In this document: positions 6,579 to 12,585 of the stretch, piece by piece | Position numbering within the stretch: the first letter of the stretch is position 1 | How the letters are laid out: the number at the start of each line of letters is the position of its first letter | Made by a program: the position numbers and the translations under genes | The notes under the pieces: model-generated | The model's database searches: none | Told to the model about the DNA's origin: nothing | What the model saw: only the letters and a program-made list of their open reading frames with translations | IMG/VR virus record: IMGVR_UViG_3300021180_000055 | Coordinates: 1-20,700 of that record | DNA: 20,700 bases | DNA from: a virus | Reading direction: 5' to 3' (one strand)

Positions 6579-7118
6579 TCATCTCCCTCGGGCGCGCTCC
6601 TCGTCACGGTGGATTGCGCCTAGGATTTCTTTGCGTCCCCACGCTTCCGGGTCTTTAGCGATTTCAGCGAACTCCGGGGCCTTTTCATGATGCCAAAACT
6701 GGCTGTCATGGGTCGGAGCTGACATCTGCGGGTTCTTGCTCGCCCTGTATTCGGCCTCCACTTCGTGATCGGCGACGGCTTTTTCGTGCATCCACTTTTC
6801 GAGGTCTTTCATCCCCTCGTCGGTGAAACCGTATTGTTTCTGGACCCGCGCGCGGCTGGCGTTCCACGCCTCGCGATCGGCGCGGGCCGCCGCCTCGGCC
6901 GCCTCGCGCTGTTTCTTCTCGTCCTCGGCGCTGAACCGTTGCTCGACCTTCTGCTCCAGATCGAAGTCGGGGATGGCGAGGTTCGGGTACTTGCGCTTGA
7001 TGAGGCGCTTCGCCTCTTTGTTCAACTGCGGATCGTTATAAATGCTCTCGACGAAATCCGCCGTCATGCGCTTGTCTTGCAGGTATTTATATTCCTCGTC
7101 CGAGATGGTGCGCGGCAT
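6579..7118 (-). CDS. capsid scaffolding protein
   Basis: A 179-residue, highly charged, almost wholly helical protein. It starts MPRTISDEEYKYLQDKRM, has a long coiled-coil-like core (AEDEKKQREAAEAAARADRE) and a basic end (HRDEERARGR). That profile and a place directly before the coat gene fit a scaffold, which guides procapsid assembly and is then lost. The basic tail could contact the coat, as in P22 gp8; that is inference. The stop lies three bases before the coat ATG. An exact TGTCA-N11-TGACA dyad lies inside the gene at 6704-6724. Confidence 0.65.
   Translation of the reverse strand: MPRTISDEEYKYLQDKRMTADFVESIYNDPQLNKEAKRLIKRKYPNLAIPDFDLEQKVEQRFSAEDEKKQREAAEAAARADREAWNASRARVQKQYGFTDEGMKDLEKWMHEKAVADHEVEAEYRASKNPQMSAPTHDSQFWHHEKAPEFAEIAKDPEAWGRKEILGAIHRDEERARGR
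6704..6724. promoter_or_regulatory. intragenic copy of the TGTCA-N11-TGACA dyad
   Basis: Both halves match exactly, with the same 11-base gap as the intergenic copies. It lies within the scaffold gene, about 130 bases before the coat ATG on the minus strand. The spacer is GC-rich and has no -10-like sequence. It may be chance or a secondary binding site. Confidence 0.3.
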
Positions 7119-7121
7119 GGT

Positions 7122-7307
7122 CTAGCTCTTGTTGTCCTTGCCAACGACGGAAGGCTGCAACGGGACGCCGCCTTCGGGCTTAGGCACGACCTTGGGGATC
7201 GCGCCCCACTCGCTGACTTCCGATTGGGTGTCGACTTGGAGGATCGTCCTCGGCGGCGTCTCCGGGGGCGACGTGATCGGCGGGTCGTATGACCTGTTCT
7301 GTGCCAT
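7122..7307 (-). CDS. small Pro-rich protein, 61 aa, before the scaffold
   Basis: The ATG at 7307 lies after GGAGG-AAAAC, so it is preferred over an in-frame TTG at 7319. The product starts MAQNRSYDPPITSPPETPPR and is hydrophilic and disordered-looking throughout, ending VVGKDNKS. Its stop is three bases before the scaffold ATG. It is the first gene after the dyad at 7333-7353 and so may open a scaffold-coat transcription unit. No family is recognised. Confidence 0.55.
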   Translation of the reverse strand: MAQNRSYDPPITSPPETPPRTILQVDTQSEVSEWGAIPKVVPKPEGGVPLQPSVVGKDNKS

Positions 7308-7332
7308 GTTTTCCTCCAAGTCTAGGTTAGAC

Positions 7333-7353
7333 TGTCAACCCATATGGATTACA
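7333..7353 (-). promoter_or_regulatory. operator-like dyad and possible promoter before the scaffold-coat genes
   Basis: On the minus strand the site reads TGTAA-N11-TGACA, one mismatch from the common dyad, with TATGGG in the spacer where other copies have TATGGT. The -35 match is poor. It is followed by the palindrome GTCTA-ACC-TAGAC (7320-7332), then GGAGG and the 61-aa gene. That order (dyad, hairpin, ribosome site, gene) matches the early units. It overlaps the stop codon of the PEP-CTERM-like gene. Confidence 0.45.
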
Positions 7354-7912
7354 CTAGCAATTCGCGCGGCTTGCGCCGGGTCATCGTCCCCCAGATGAAG
7401 CCGACGCCGATGACGAGCATGGCCCACGTCGACAACTCGGGCGTCGCGACGGCGGTCACAGTGCCGTCGACCGCGAGATGGATCGGCGACGAGCCGCTGA
7501 CGCCCGACACTTCGGCGAAATAGGCGCCAGCGTTGAGGATGTCGGGGACGACGGTCGCTTCCTGTCCGCCGACGACGTTGTTGATCGGCGAACTCTCAAT
7601 CAACGCGCCTGCCGGAATGAACAGCGGACCCGGCCCGGTCGAGGTCTGCGTACTGAGGGAGAGGACGCCGCCGACGATGCCGAGATTGCCAATGCCGCTG
7701 TCGGATAAACTGAGGGTGACGGTTTCCCGCGTCGGCAGGGTGAACTCGAAAAATTCGTTGAAACCGATGCTGGAGCCCGGCGTGTCATTCGCTGGAAGCG
7801 CAAGGCTTTCGTTGAAAACGCTGCCGACGTTCTCGACACTGACTTGAATTGCCGCTGCGCTGGGCGCGGCGGTCGCCGCCAAAATGGCGGCAGTCAAAAG
7901 CAATCTGTTCAT
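7349..7912 (-). CDS. secreted PEP-CTERM-like protein
   Basis: A 187-residue protein starts at ATG 7912, chosen because a Sec signal peptide begins there (MNRLLLTAAILAATAAPSAA). The mature part is Ser/Gly/Val-rich and beta-like (FNEFFEFTLPTRETVTLSLS, AGAYFAEVSGVSGSSPIHLA). It ends with TPELSTWAMLVIGVGFIWG followed by TMTRRKPRE. This is a sorting tail of PEP-CTERM type: a P-E-x-S-TWAM motif, a membrane helix, then a basic cluster. The exact motif is PEL rather than PEP. In bacteria with exosortase, such proteins are cut and anchored in or released from the envelope. A phage gene of this kind between virion genes suggests a host-surface or biofilm effect, or cargo taken from the host. Confidence 0.65.
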   Translation of the reverse strand: MNRLLLTAAILAATAAPSAAAIQVSVENVGSVFNESLALPANDTPGSSIGFNEFFEFTLPTRETVTLSLSDSGIGNLGIVGGVLSLSTQTSTGPGPLFIPAGALIESSPINNVVGGQEATVVPDILNAGAYFAEVSGVSGSSPIHLAVDGTVTAVATPELSTWAMLVIGVGFIWGTMTRRKPRELLV

Positions 7913-7959
7913 GTCACGGACCCCTGCTCGAAATTGAGCGTGCTGTCGTAACACGAGGG

Positions 7960-8454
7960 TCAACTCCCCGGTAGGGGTGTGGATGGCATCGGAGCGCCGC
8001 CTTGGCCGCCGCCCGGCTGGCCTTGTCCGCCCGATCCCATGATTTTTTGCAGCAGCGCGTTCTGGATCGTGCGTTTGAGCTGGTCGCCGATCATCGTCTT
8101 CTGGATACCGACGGCCGGTCCCATGCCGCCCGCGCCGCCGAGATGGCGCGAGAGCTGGCTGATGGTGCGGAACACGTCGGAGTGGAGCTTGCTTCCCGGC
8201 TGCAATCCAAGCCCCGCCTGCTTCAAGGTTTGGATGGCTTGGATGATGAGGTTCATGCTGTCGGCTTGGTTGCCGGGTCCGGGCGCCGAGACTTGCGCGC
8301 CCATTTTCGAGCGGGCGAAGGCGGCGAGGTCGCCGCCCTGCATGGGCGCAGTGTCGCCCGGCGGCTGACCGCCAGTGGGAGGACCGGGAGGAGCGCCACC
8401 GGGCGGGGGCTGGTCTTGCCCCATCTCGGGATCGTCATCCGTTACGTCGGCCAA
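7960..8454 (-). CDS. Gly/Pro-rich protein downstream of the portal
   Basis: A 164-residue protein. The start is a TTG at 8454, seven bases after GGGGAG; no in-frame ATG fits. The ends are low-complexity (PPPGGAPPGPPTGGQPPG near the start, GGQGQPGGGQGGAP near the end). The core (about residues 63-130) is helical: MNLIIQAIQTLKQAGLGLQP, then VFRTISQLSRHLGGAGGM. Position after the portal suggests a head or assembly protein, but no family is recognised. Confidence 0.55.
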   Translation of the reverse strand: MADVTDDDPEMGQDQPPPGGAPPGPPTGGQPPGDTAPMQGGDLAAFARSKMGAQVSAPGPGNQADSMNLIIQAIQTLKQAGLGLQPGSKLHSDVFRTISQLSRHLGGAGGMGPAVGIQKTMIGDQLKRTIQNALLQKIMGSGGQGQPGGGQGGAPMPSTPLPGS

Positions 8455-8473
8455 TTCGCTACTCCCCTGAAGG

Positions 8474-8512
8474 CCGCCCCCGCGCGGTTGGGGGCAATGT
8501 TAACGGGGGCGG
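8474..8512 (-). other. GC-rich inverted repeat between portal and next gene
   Basis: The 9-bp arms CCGCCCCCG and CGGGGGCGG are separated by 21 bases. They lie in the 128-base gap after the portal gene, just before the ribosome site of the 164-aa gene. There is no T-run on either side, so it is not a standard intrinsic terminator. It might be an RNA processing or stability hairpin. The rest of the gap (8513-8582) shows nothing I can name. Confidence 0.35.
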
Positions 8513-8582
8513 TCATCCCGTTTTGCGGTGTCTGCCCTAGGGGGTAAGGGCCGGGACGGCGGGAAGCTAGCCGATTATCGCA

Positions 8583-10322
8583 TCACTGCAAAGTCGGCTT
8601 TCCCCCGCCTGCTTTCTTGCGCGAGCCGCCGCCGCCCGGTTTGATGCCCAAAATCTGCATCATCAAGCCTTCCTGCTTGTCCTCCTTCGCCTGCGCGGCT
8701 TGGGCTTTCTGCCGCTGCTTCAAGCGCGACAGAAGTAGCTCTGCGCCCGGCGGATGGAGCATGTGGATCAAATCCTCGGCGTCGATCGCACCCGCGCGAG
8801 CGAGCGCAATAGCGACCTGACGATTGTCCTCCGCGAAGGCGGGTGAGGCCGAGTGGCTGTCGACTTGGACTTGGAAATTGCCCGGAAGCTGGGAGAGGAG
8901 AAATTCAATTTGGCTGTCGGCTGTGGTGTAGATGAGGGCGTCCATGGCTTGCATGATGCGGAGCGCCAGCCACCCACAATCGGCGAGCTGCCGTTCGAGC
9001 GTCGCGGCTTGTTTGATGAGGTGGGGGGACGAAGTTCTAACCAAGGTTTGAGCATGGACGCCAGCTCGGACACCCGGCTCTCCCGATCCAGACATGATAG
9101 GCGAGAACCCAGATGCTTCATCAAACAATTTGAAAATAAATTCGAGTTCTTCCAAGTAGTTTTCCGGCGGCGGGTCCAGTAGTTTTGTCGCTTTTGCGTT
9201 AGGGTTTGGATCGTTAATGAAGCCTCCCTCGTTGACAATCTTAAAGTATTGTTCCTCGGTGACGGAGGAGAAGCCTGAGAAGACTTGAGGGGCGTTGACA
9301 TTGCGATCCCACATGACTTTGATGTCGCGCATTCGCTTGTTCAGCATGTCCTGCAACATCTGAACGTCGGCGATCATCGAGCGGCCCCAGAAATAGCCGG
9401 GGGTCGGCTGCGGCTGCACCTTGACGAAGCTCGATTTGCCGGGGACGCGCGACAGGTTCCGGCGCGTGTCGTCGCCTTCGATGATGATCGGCTCGGCCCC
9501 GTAAATGACTTGGATCGTCGTCCAATCCTCGTCCCGGTCGCGGTCCTTGATCCACACTTCGCAGTGCTTGACGGTCGGGGCGAACGAGCGCTGCGGGCGC
9601 CACGGCGTGGGAACGGGAAAGACGTTGACGATACCCGCAGCGCTACTGGGGGCGTCGCCAACGTCGCCCAACGGTTGCAGCCCGCCCACAACCATTTGGT
9701 GAAAGTAGGTGGGCTCCTCCTCCTCGCGCATCGGCCCCGGCTGGCTGTCCAGCTTGGCCATGATTTCCTCGTAGCGCGGATGTTCGAGCAGCATCGTGCG
9801 CAGCCGCGACTTGGTCGGATAGCTGACGTGGCAGAACGCCTCTTGCTCGTCGAGGTTGAGGGTCGTCTCGGAAAGCACGCCGAAATTCTGCGGGTGCACG
9901 GGCGCGGTCTTGAAGGTGCCGCTGTCGCCGTCGGGCAGGACTTTGAGGATTTGACAGCCGTTCACGAGGCTCCAAACGACCGCCTCGGCGAAGGTGATAT
10001 CCGCGTCAGTCTGCCGGAAATCCATCGACAGTTTTTCGGCCACGAGCTGCGAGCGTTCGAGGATGCTCTCGTCCTCGCCGCTGTCGTAAATGAGCTGGAA
10101 GCGGACGTCGGTCGGCTGCATGAGGAAACCGGCGAGCTTGTCGATGAAGGGCTTGGTTTTGTTGTAAAGCGCAGCCCTATTGTCCGTCGACCCCATGTAG
10201 TAATATTGAGCGGCGCGGGAATAAATCATCCCCCGCTCCTCGGACGACGCCATGCACTGGTCGATCATCTCTCGTATCCAGAGCTTGAGGTCGTCGGATT
10301 TCGACGGGATTTTGAGCGCCAT
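8583..10322 (-). CDS. portal protein
   Basis: A 579-residue protein of the usual size for podovirus portals, twelve copies of which form the DNA entry ring. Seen features are a helical N-terminus with YSRAAQYYYMGSTDNRAALY and KTKPFIDKLAGFLMQPTDVR. A wing/stem region follows with GYFWGRSMIADVQMLQDMLN and KRMRDIKVMWDRNVNAPQVF. A late stretch reads FDEASGFSPIMSGSGEPGVR, then AGVHAQTLVRTSSP. The Gln/Lys-rich C-terminal coil ends in a Gly/Lys tail. The GEPGVRAG-type motif after a helical stem is common in portals. The gene sits between the secreted glycosidase-like gene and the Gly/Pro-rich gene. Start ATG 10322 has a weak ribosome site. Confidence 0.8.
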   Translation of the reverse strand: MALKIPSKSDDLKLWIREMIDQCMASSEERGMIYSRAAQYYYMGSTDNRAALYNKTKPFIDKLAGFLMQPTDVRFQLIYDSGEDESILERSQLVAEKLSMDFRQTDADITFAEAVVWSLVNGCQILKVLPDGDSGTFKTAPVHPQNFGVLSETTLNLDEQEAFCHVSYPTKSRLRTMLLEHPRYEEIMAKLDSQPGPMREEEEPTYFHQMVVGGLQPLGDVGDAPSSAAGIVNVFPVPTPWRPQRSFAPTVKHCEVWIKDRDRDEDWTTIQVIYGAEPIIIEGDDTRRNLSRVPGKSSFVKVQPQPTPGYFWGRSMIADVQMLQDMLNKRMRDIKVMWDRNVNAPQVFSGFSSVTEEQYFKIVNEGGFINDPNPNAKATKLLDPPPENYLEELEFIFKLFDEASGFSPIMSGSGEPGVRAGVHAQTLVRTSSPHLIKQAATLERQLADCGWLALRIMQAMDALIYTTADSQIEFLLSQLPGNFQVQVDSHSASPAFAEDNRQVAIALARAGAIDAEDLIHMLHPPGAELLLSRLKQRQKAQAAQAKEDKQEGLMMQILGIKPGGGGSRKKAGGGKPTLQ

Positions 10323-10331
10323 GGGCCGCGA

Positions 10332-11252
10332 TCACTTGCAGCAAGGGACGCAATCGCCCGGCTTTTCCGGCCCCTCCGGATAGGGCGGCTCGGGCTCGGG
10401 CTCGGGCGTGATGTTCCGATTGGCGAACCAATCCCGATAAACCTGCTGCATCGCCGTGTCGCGCGACAGGCAGTCAGTCGACTGCTCCTGACAGCTCCAA
10501 GCGTAGGCGTATTCCATCATCGGGTTAGGCAGACGCTTGTGCCAAGTGTCGAGGATTTTCTGCGTCTGCGCCACGGTCGGCATTAGGAACACGCCGCCGG
10601 TCGCCTCGGTGCGCCAGCCAGCGAACGCCTGATAGGTGGGAGCTAAATTGGCGGTCGGGATGTGCTTCTCGGCGGCGTCGACATAGCGGTCGACCATCGT
10701 CCAATCGCACCCGTCTTCCATGCCGGGATGCCCGACGAAATCAGACCGGCACATGTACGAGCCGACGCCGAAGACGTCGATCCCGGTATTGCCCGGATAA
10801 TAATCGTCGTAATTCGGAGCTTTCTGCCCGTCGCTGTTGCCCATCTTGATATAGGTTTTGGCGGTCGGGATGATCGATTTGATGTAGCGCGTCTCGGCCA
10901 GCAAATTGCCCGGCGGACAGGGCGGCTTGCCGCCGTAGCCCTTCACATAAGGCTCGTCGATCAGGTAAAATCCCCAGAGCTTTTCGTTGCCCCGGAAGGG
11001 GTCGACGAAGGCGCGGAAGGCTGACGTGTCGCCGCCGCAGCCGATCGAGCTGGACACGTACACCAGCCCCAGCACTTTCTCGGGCAAGCGGTTGAGGTTG
11101 CTGACGCTGTTCACGTCGGCGAGGTTGAAACCAACCGGCCCCGGCATGTACTCGCCGTTCACCAGATTGCCGCCGGACGTGAAGTGCATGGTTGGAGTTT
11201 GCGCGGCGGCTGGCGTTGCCAGCAGAGCCAGCGCGAGAAGCCAGCGTTTCAA
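10332..11252 (-). CDS. secreted glycosidase-like TIM-barrel protein
   Basis: A 306-residue protein starts at TTG 11252, five bases after a perfect AGGAGG. The TTG also begins a clear Sec signal peptide (MKRWLLALALLATPAAAQ). The mature part has TIM-barrel glycoside-hydrolase texture. GFYLIDEPYVKGYGGKPPCP places an acidic D-E pair at a strand end. LLAETRYIKSIIPTAKTYIK, GNTGIDVFGVGSYMCRSDFV and NLAPTYQAFAGWRTEATGG follow the strand-helix rhythm. Several Cys residues may pair after export. It ends in a Pro/Glu linker and a Cys-rich tip (PGDCVPCCK). I infer a wall- or polysaccharide-active or sugar-binding secreted protein; catalysis is not shown. Its ribosome site overlaps the stop of the zinc-ribbon gene. 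Confidence 0.55.
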   Translation of the reverse strand: MKRWLLALALLATPAAAQTPTMHFTSGGNLVNGEYMPGPVGFNLADVNSVSNLNRLPEKVLGLVYVSSSIGCGGDTSAFRAFVDPFRGNEKLWGFYLIDEPYVKGYGGKPPCPPGNLLAETRYIKSIIPTAKTYIKMGNSDGQKAPNYDDYYPGNTGIDVFGVGSYMCRSDFVGHPGMEDGCDWTMVDRYVDAAEKHIPTANLAPTYQAFAGWRTEATGGVFLMPTVAQTQKILDTWHKRLPNPMMEYAYAWSCQEQSTDCLSRDTAMQQVYRDWFANRNITPEPEPEPPYPEGPEKPGDCVPCCK

Positions 11253-11261
11253 TCGTTCCTC

Positions 11262-11726
11262 CTACCAGACTTTGATAGCCCGCCGCCTTGACGCCTCAAT
11301 TAGGTCCGGTTGCGCCCCGCTGGCAAGATTGGCCTTGAGCATGTCGAGCCCGTCGAAGCCGCCATTCTCGCGCCGGTTCTGCTTGCCGATCGCGACGGCG
11401 GTTTCGATTGCGCCCTGGATTTGGCCGCCCCACGTCGATTGCAGTTGGCTCGCCGATTGATCCTTGTAGCGGACCTTGGGCGTGCCGCCCTGCCGGTTGT
11501 CGAACTGGACGTTGGCGACGTTGTAGTCGTTGGCGATGATGTCTTCGGCGACGCGGTGCGCTCTCATGCTGACTGAGCCGCCGATCGCGGGCGCCTTGAA
11601 CTCCTGCCCCATGCGGGCGTCGCAGTTCTCGCAGCTCGGCGGCGGCGCGTCCCATTGCTCGGCCGACAAGACAACTTCCATCCGGTGGCTGCAATCGCGA
11701 CACATGTAGGTCCGCATGATCGGCAT
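11262..11726 (-). CDS. zinc-ribbon protein (FmdB-like N-terminus)
   Basis: A 154-residue protein starts at ATG 11726, preceded by AAGG nine bases upstream. The N-terminus MPIMRTYMCRDCSHRMEVVL followed by PSCENCDARMG gives two CxxC pairs 21 residues apart, a rubredoxin-like zinc ribbon as in FmdB-type proteins. The rest is unlike FmdB: helical, with AHRVAEDIIANDYNVANVQF and IQGAIETAVAIGKQNRR. The in-frame reading continues upstream to 12122, but that extension is Ser/Arg-rich and overlaps a better coding frame, so the later ATG is preferred. Phage proteins like this often lie near terminase genes; the role is unknown. Confidence 0.6.
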   Translation of the reverse strand: MPIMRTYMCRDCSHRMEVVLSAEQWDAPPPSCENCDARMGQEFKAPAIGGSVSMRAHRVAEDIIANDYNVANVQFDNRQGGTPKVRYKDQSASQLQSTWGGQIQGAIETAVAIGKQNRRENGGFDGLDMLKANLASGAQPDLIEASRRRAIKVW

Positions 11727-11727
11727 C

Positions 11728-12122
11728 TTACTCGCCTTCGCAGCGGCTCGCATGGCTGGCCAGCAGCGAGGCGAACGCCATCGCTTTGCCCGGCCTAATC
11801 GCGAACCTCGCGACAGGTCTGCCGAGTTTGACGTGAACGAGCCTGCCGCCGTCGCCAACGCCCATTTCCAATTCACCTTCGTCTGGTTCTTTGGGTTTGA
11901 AGTTGAACTGCGCGCCGTTCGGTCCCTCTTGTTCTTTTTACAAACGAAGCCCAACAGCCAGAGGATGAGGAAGATCACGAGGATGACGCCGACGATCCCC
12001 AAGCCGGGAGTGCCGTAGCCGTAGCCATACTGCCAGTTCGGATTGAAGCGCGGCCCGGCGAAGCCCCCGAACAGGATCAGGATCAGGAGGATGACGACGA
12101 CGATGCCGAGAGGGCTTCTCAC
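11728..12122 (-). CDS. two-helix membrane protein, apparently joined by a -1 frameshift
   Basis: A GTG at 12122 (GTGA overlap with the previous stop) starts MRSPLGIVVVILLILILFGG. Two hydrophobic helices follow, about residues 7-22 and 41-60, around a WQYGYGYGTPG loop, resembling small DUF3309-type proteins. There is no stop in this frame until 11262, but after codon 63 it turns into Ser/Arg-rich shadow. The -1 frame entered at AAAAAG (11934-11939) is protein-like: EQEGPNGAQFNFKPKEPDEG, then GRLVHVKLGRPVARFAIRPG, ending CEGE at 11728. A -1 slip gives a 131-residue protein. Alternatives are a missing A in the A-run (assembly or mutation), or a separate 45-aa gene from ATG 11865 after GAAGG. Which is true cannot be told here. 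Confidence 0.5.
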
Positions 12123-12355
12123 GGGCGGCGGCCAATTCCAACCGGCGGCGCCGCGACGCGCGCCTCAAGCTTTTCAACGCGCTCGATCAAAGCGACGTGG
12201 CTCGTGAACAGGGCGTCGAGGCGGTCGGCCAGAGAGTTGCCGCTCGCGTTCGTCTGCGGTGGCTCCTCGATCACGGGCGAGGTCGTTGCGTCCTCGCCGG
12301 GCTCGGGCGGCTCGGGCTCGGGTTTTGGTTTCGGCTTCGGTTGCGTCGCCATCAT
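12119..12355 (-). CDS. Pro-rich coiled-coil protein, 78 aa
   Basis: Start ATG 12355 overlaps the previous stop as TAATG, with GGAGG five bases upstream; a second ATG at 12352 is also possible. The product has a Lys/Pro/Glu N-terminal part (QPKPKPKPEPEPPEPGEDA) and a short C-terminal heptad-type helix (SLADRLDALFTSHVALIERV, EKLEARV). It may be an oligomerising linker protein. No family is recognised. The GTG start of the membrane protein overlaps its stop, so the two are probably co-translated. Confidence 0.5.
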   Translation of the reverse strand: MMATQPKPKPKPEPEPPEPGEDATTSPVIEEPPQTNASGNSLADRLDALFTSHVALIERVEKLEARVAAPPVGIGRRP

Positions 12356-12585
12356 TATGTCCTCCAAGTCGCTGCTTTCACGCTCCACATCTGCGCCGTC
12401 TGCGCCTCGGTGATCGCCACCGAGTACATGCGTTTGACTTCGGGATCGGTCGCCGCACTGCGCAATTCGTTGCAAGCGTCGATGAACTCGGCTGCGCGCT
12501 GTTTCAACTCGGCCACGGCGTTGTCGCCGCTCGGATTGAAGGTCAGCCCGACGGCGCGCTCGCCAAACGACTGTTCCTTGTCCAT
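12355..12585 (-). CDS. Acb2/Tad1-like putative anti-CBASS or anti-Thoeris sponge
   Basis: A 76-residue helical protein starts at ATG 12585, seven bases after AGGAGG, its start overlapping the terminase stop by one base (TGATG). It reads MDKEQSFGERAVGLTFNPSG, then a helix (VAELKQRAAEFIDACNELR), then VAITEAQTAQMWSVKAATWR. The FGE-AVGLTFNPSGD opening and TEAQTAQMW-VKA-TW close recall, to my memory, phage proteins annotated with the Acb2/Tad1 helical-hairpin domain. Acb2 and Tad1 bind the cyclic nucleotides made by CBASS and Thoeris defence and stop the signal. The family call is by pattern only and the ligand is unknown. Its place right behind the terminase would give late expression, which is odd for a counter-defence gene. 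Confidence 0.6.
   Translation of the reverse strand: MDKEQSFGERAVGLTFNPSGDNAVAELKQRAAEFIDACNELRSAATDPEVKRMYSVAITEAQTAQMWSVKAATWRT

Noticed and set aside
9285-10586. A 433-codon open frame on the plus strand
   Set aside because: It is antisense to the portal and the glycosidase-like genes, has an Arg/His/Val-rich shadow composition, and has no ribosome site.
11262-12122. A single 286-aa protein spanning membrane domain and zinc ribbon
   Set aside because: The part between about 11727 and 11930 is Ser/Arg-rich shadow, while the -1 frame there is clearly protein-like. A separate ATG with spacing fits the zinc-ribbon gene.
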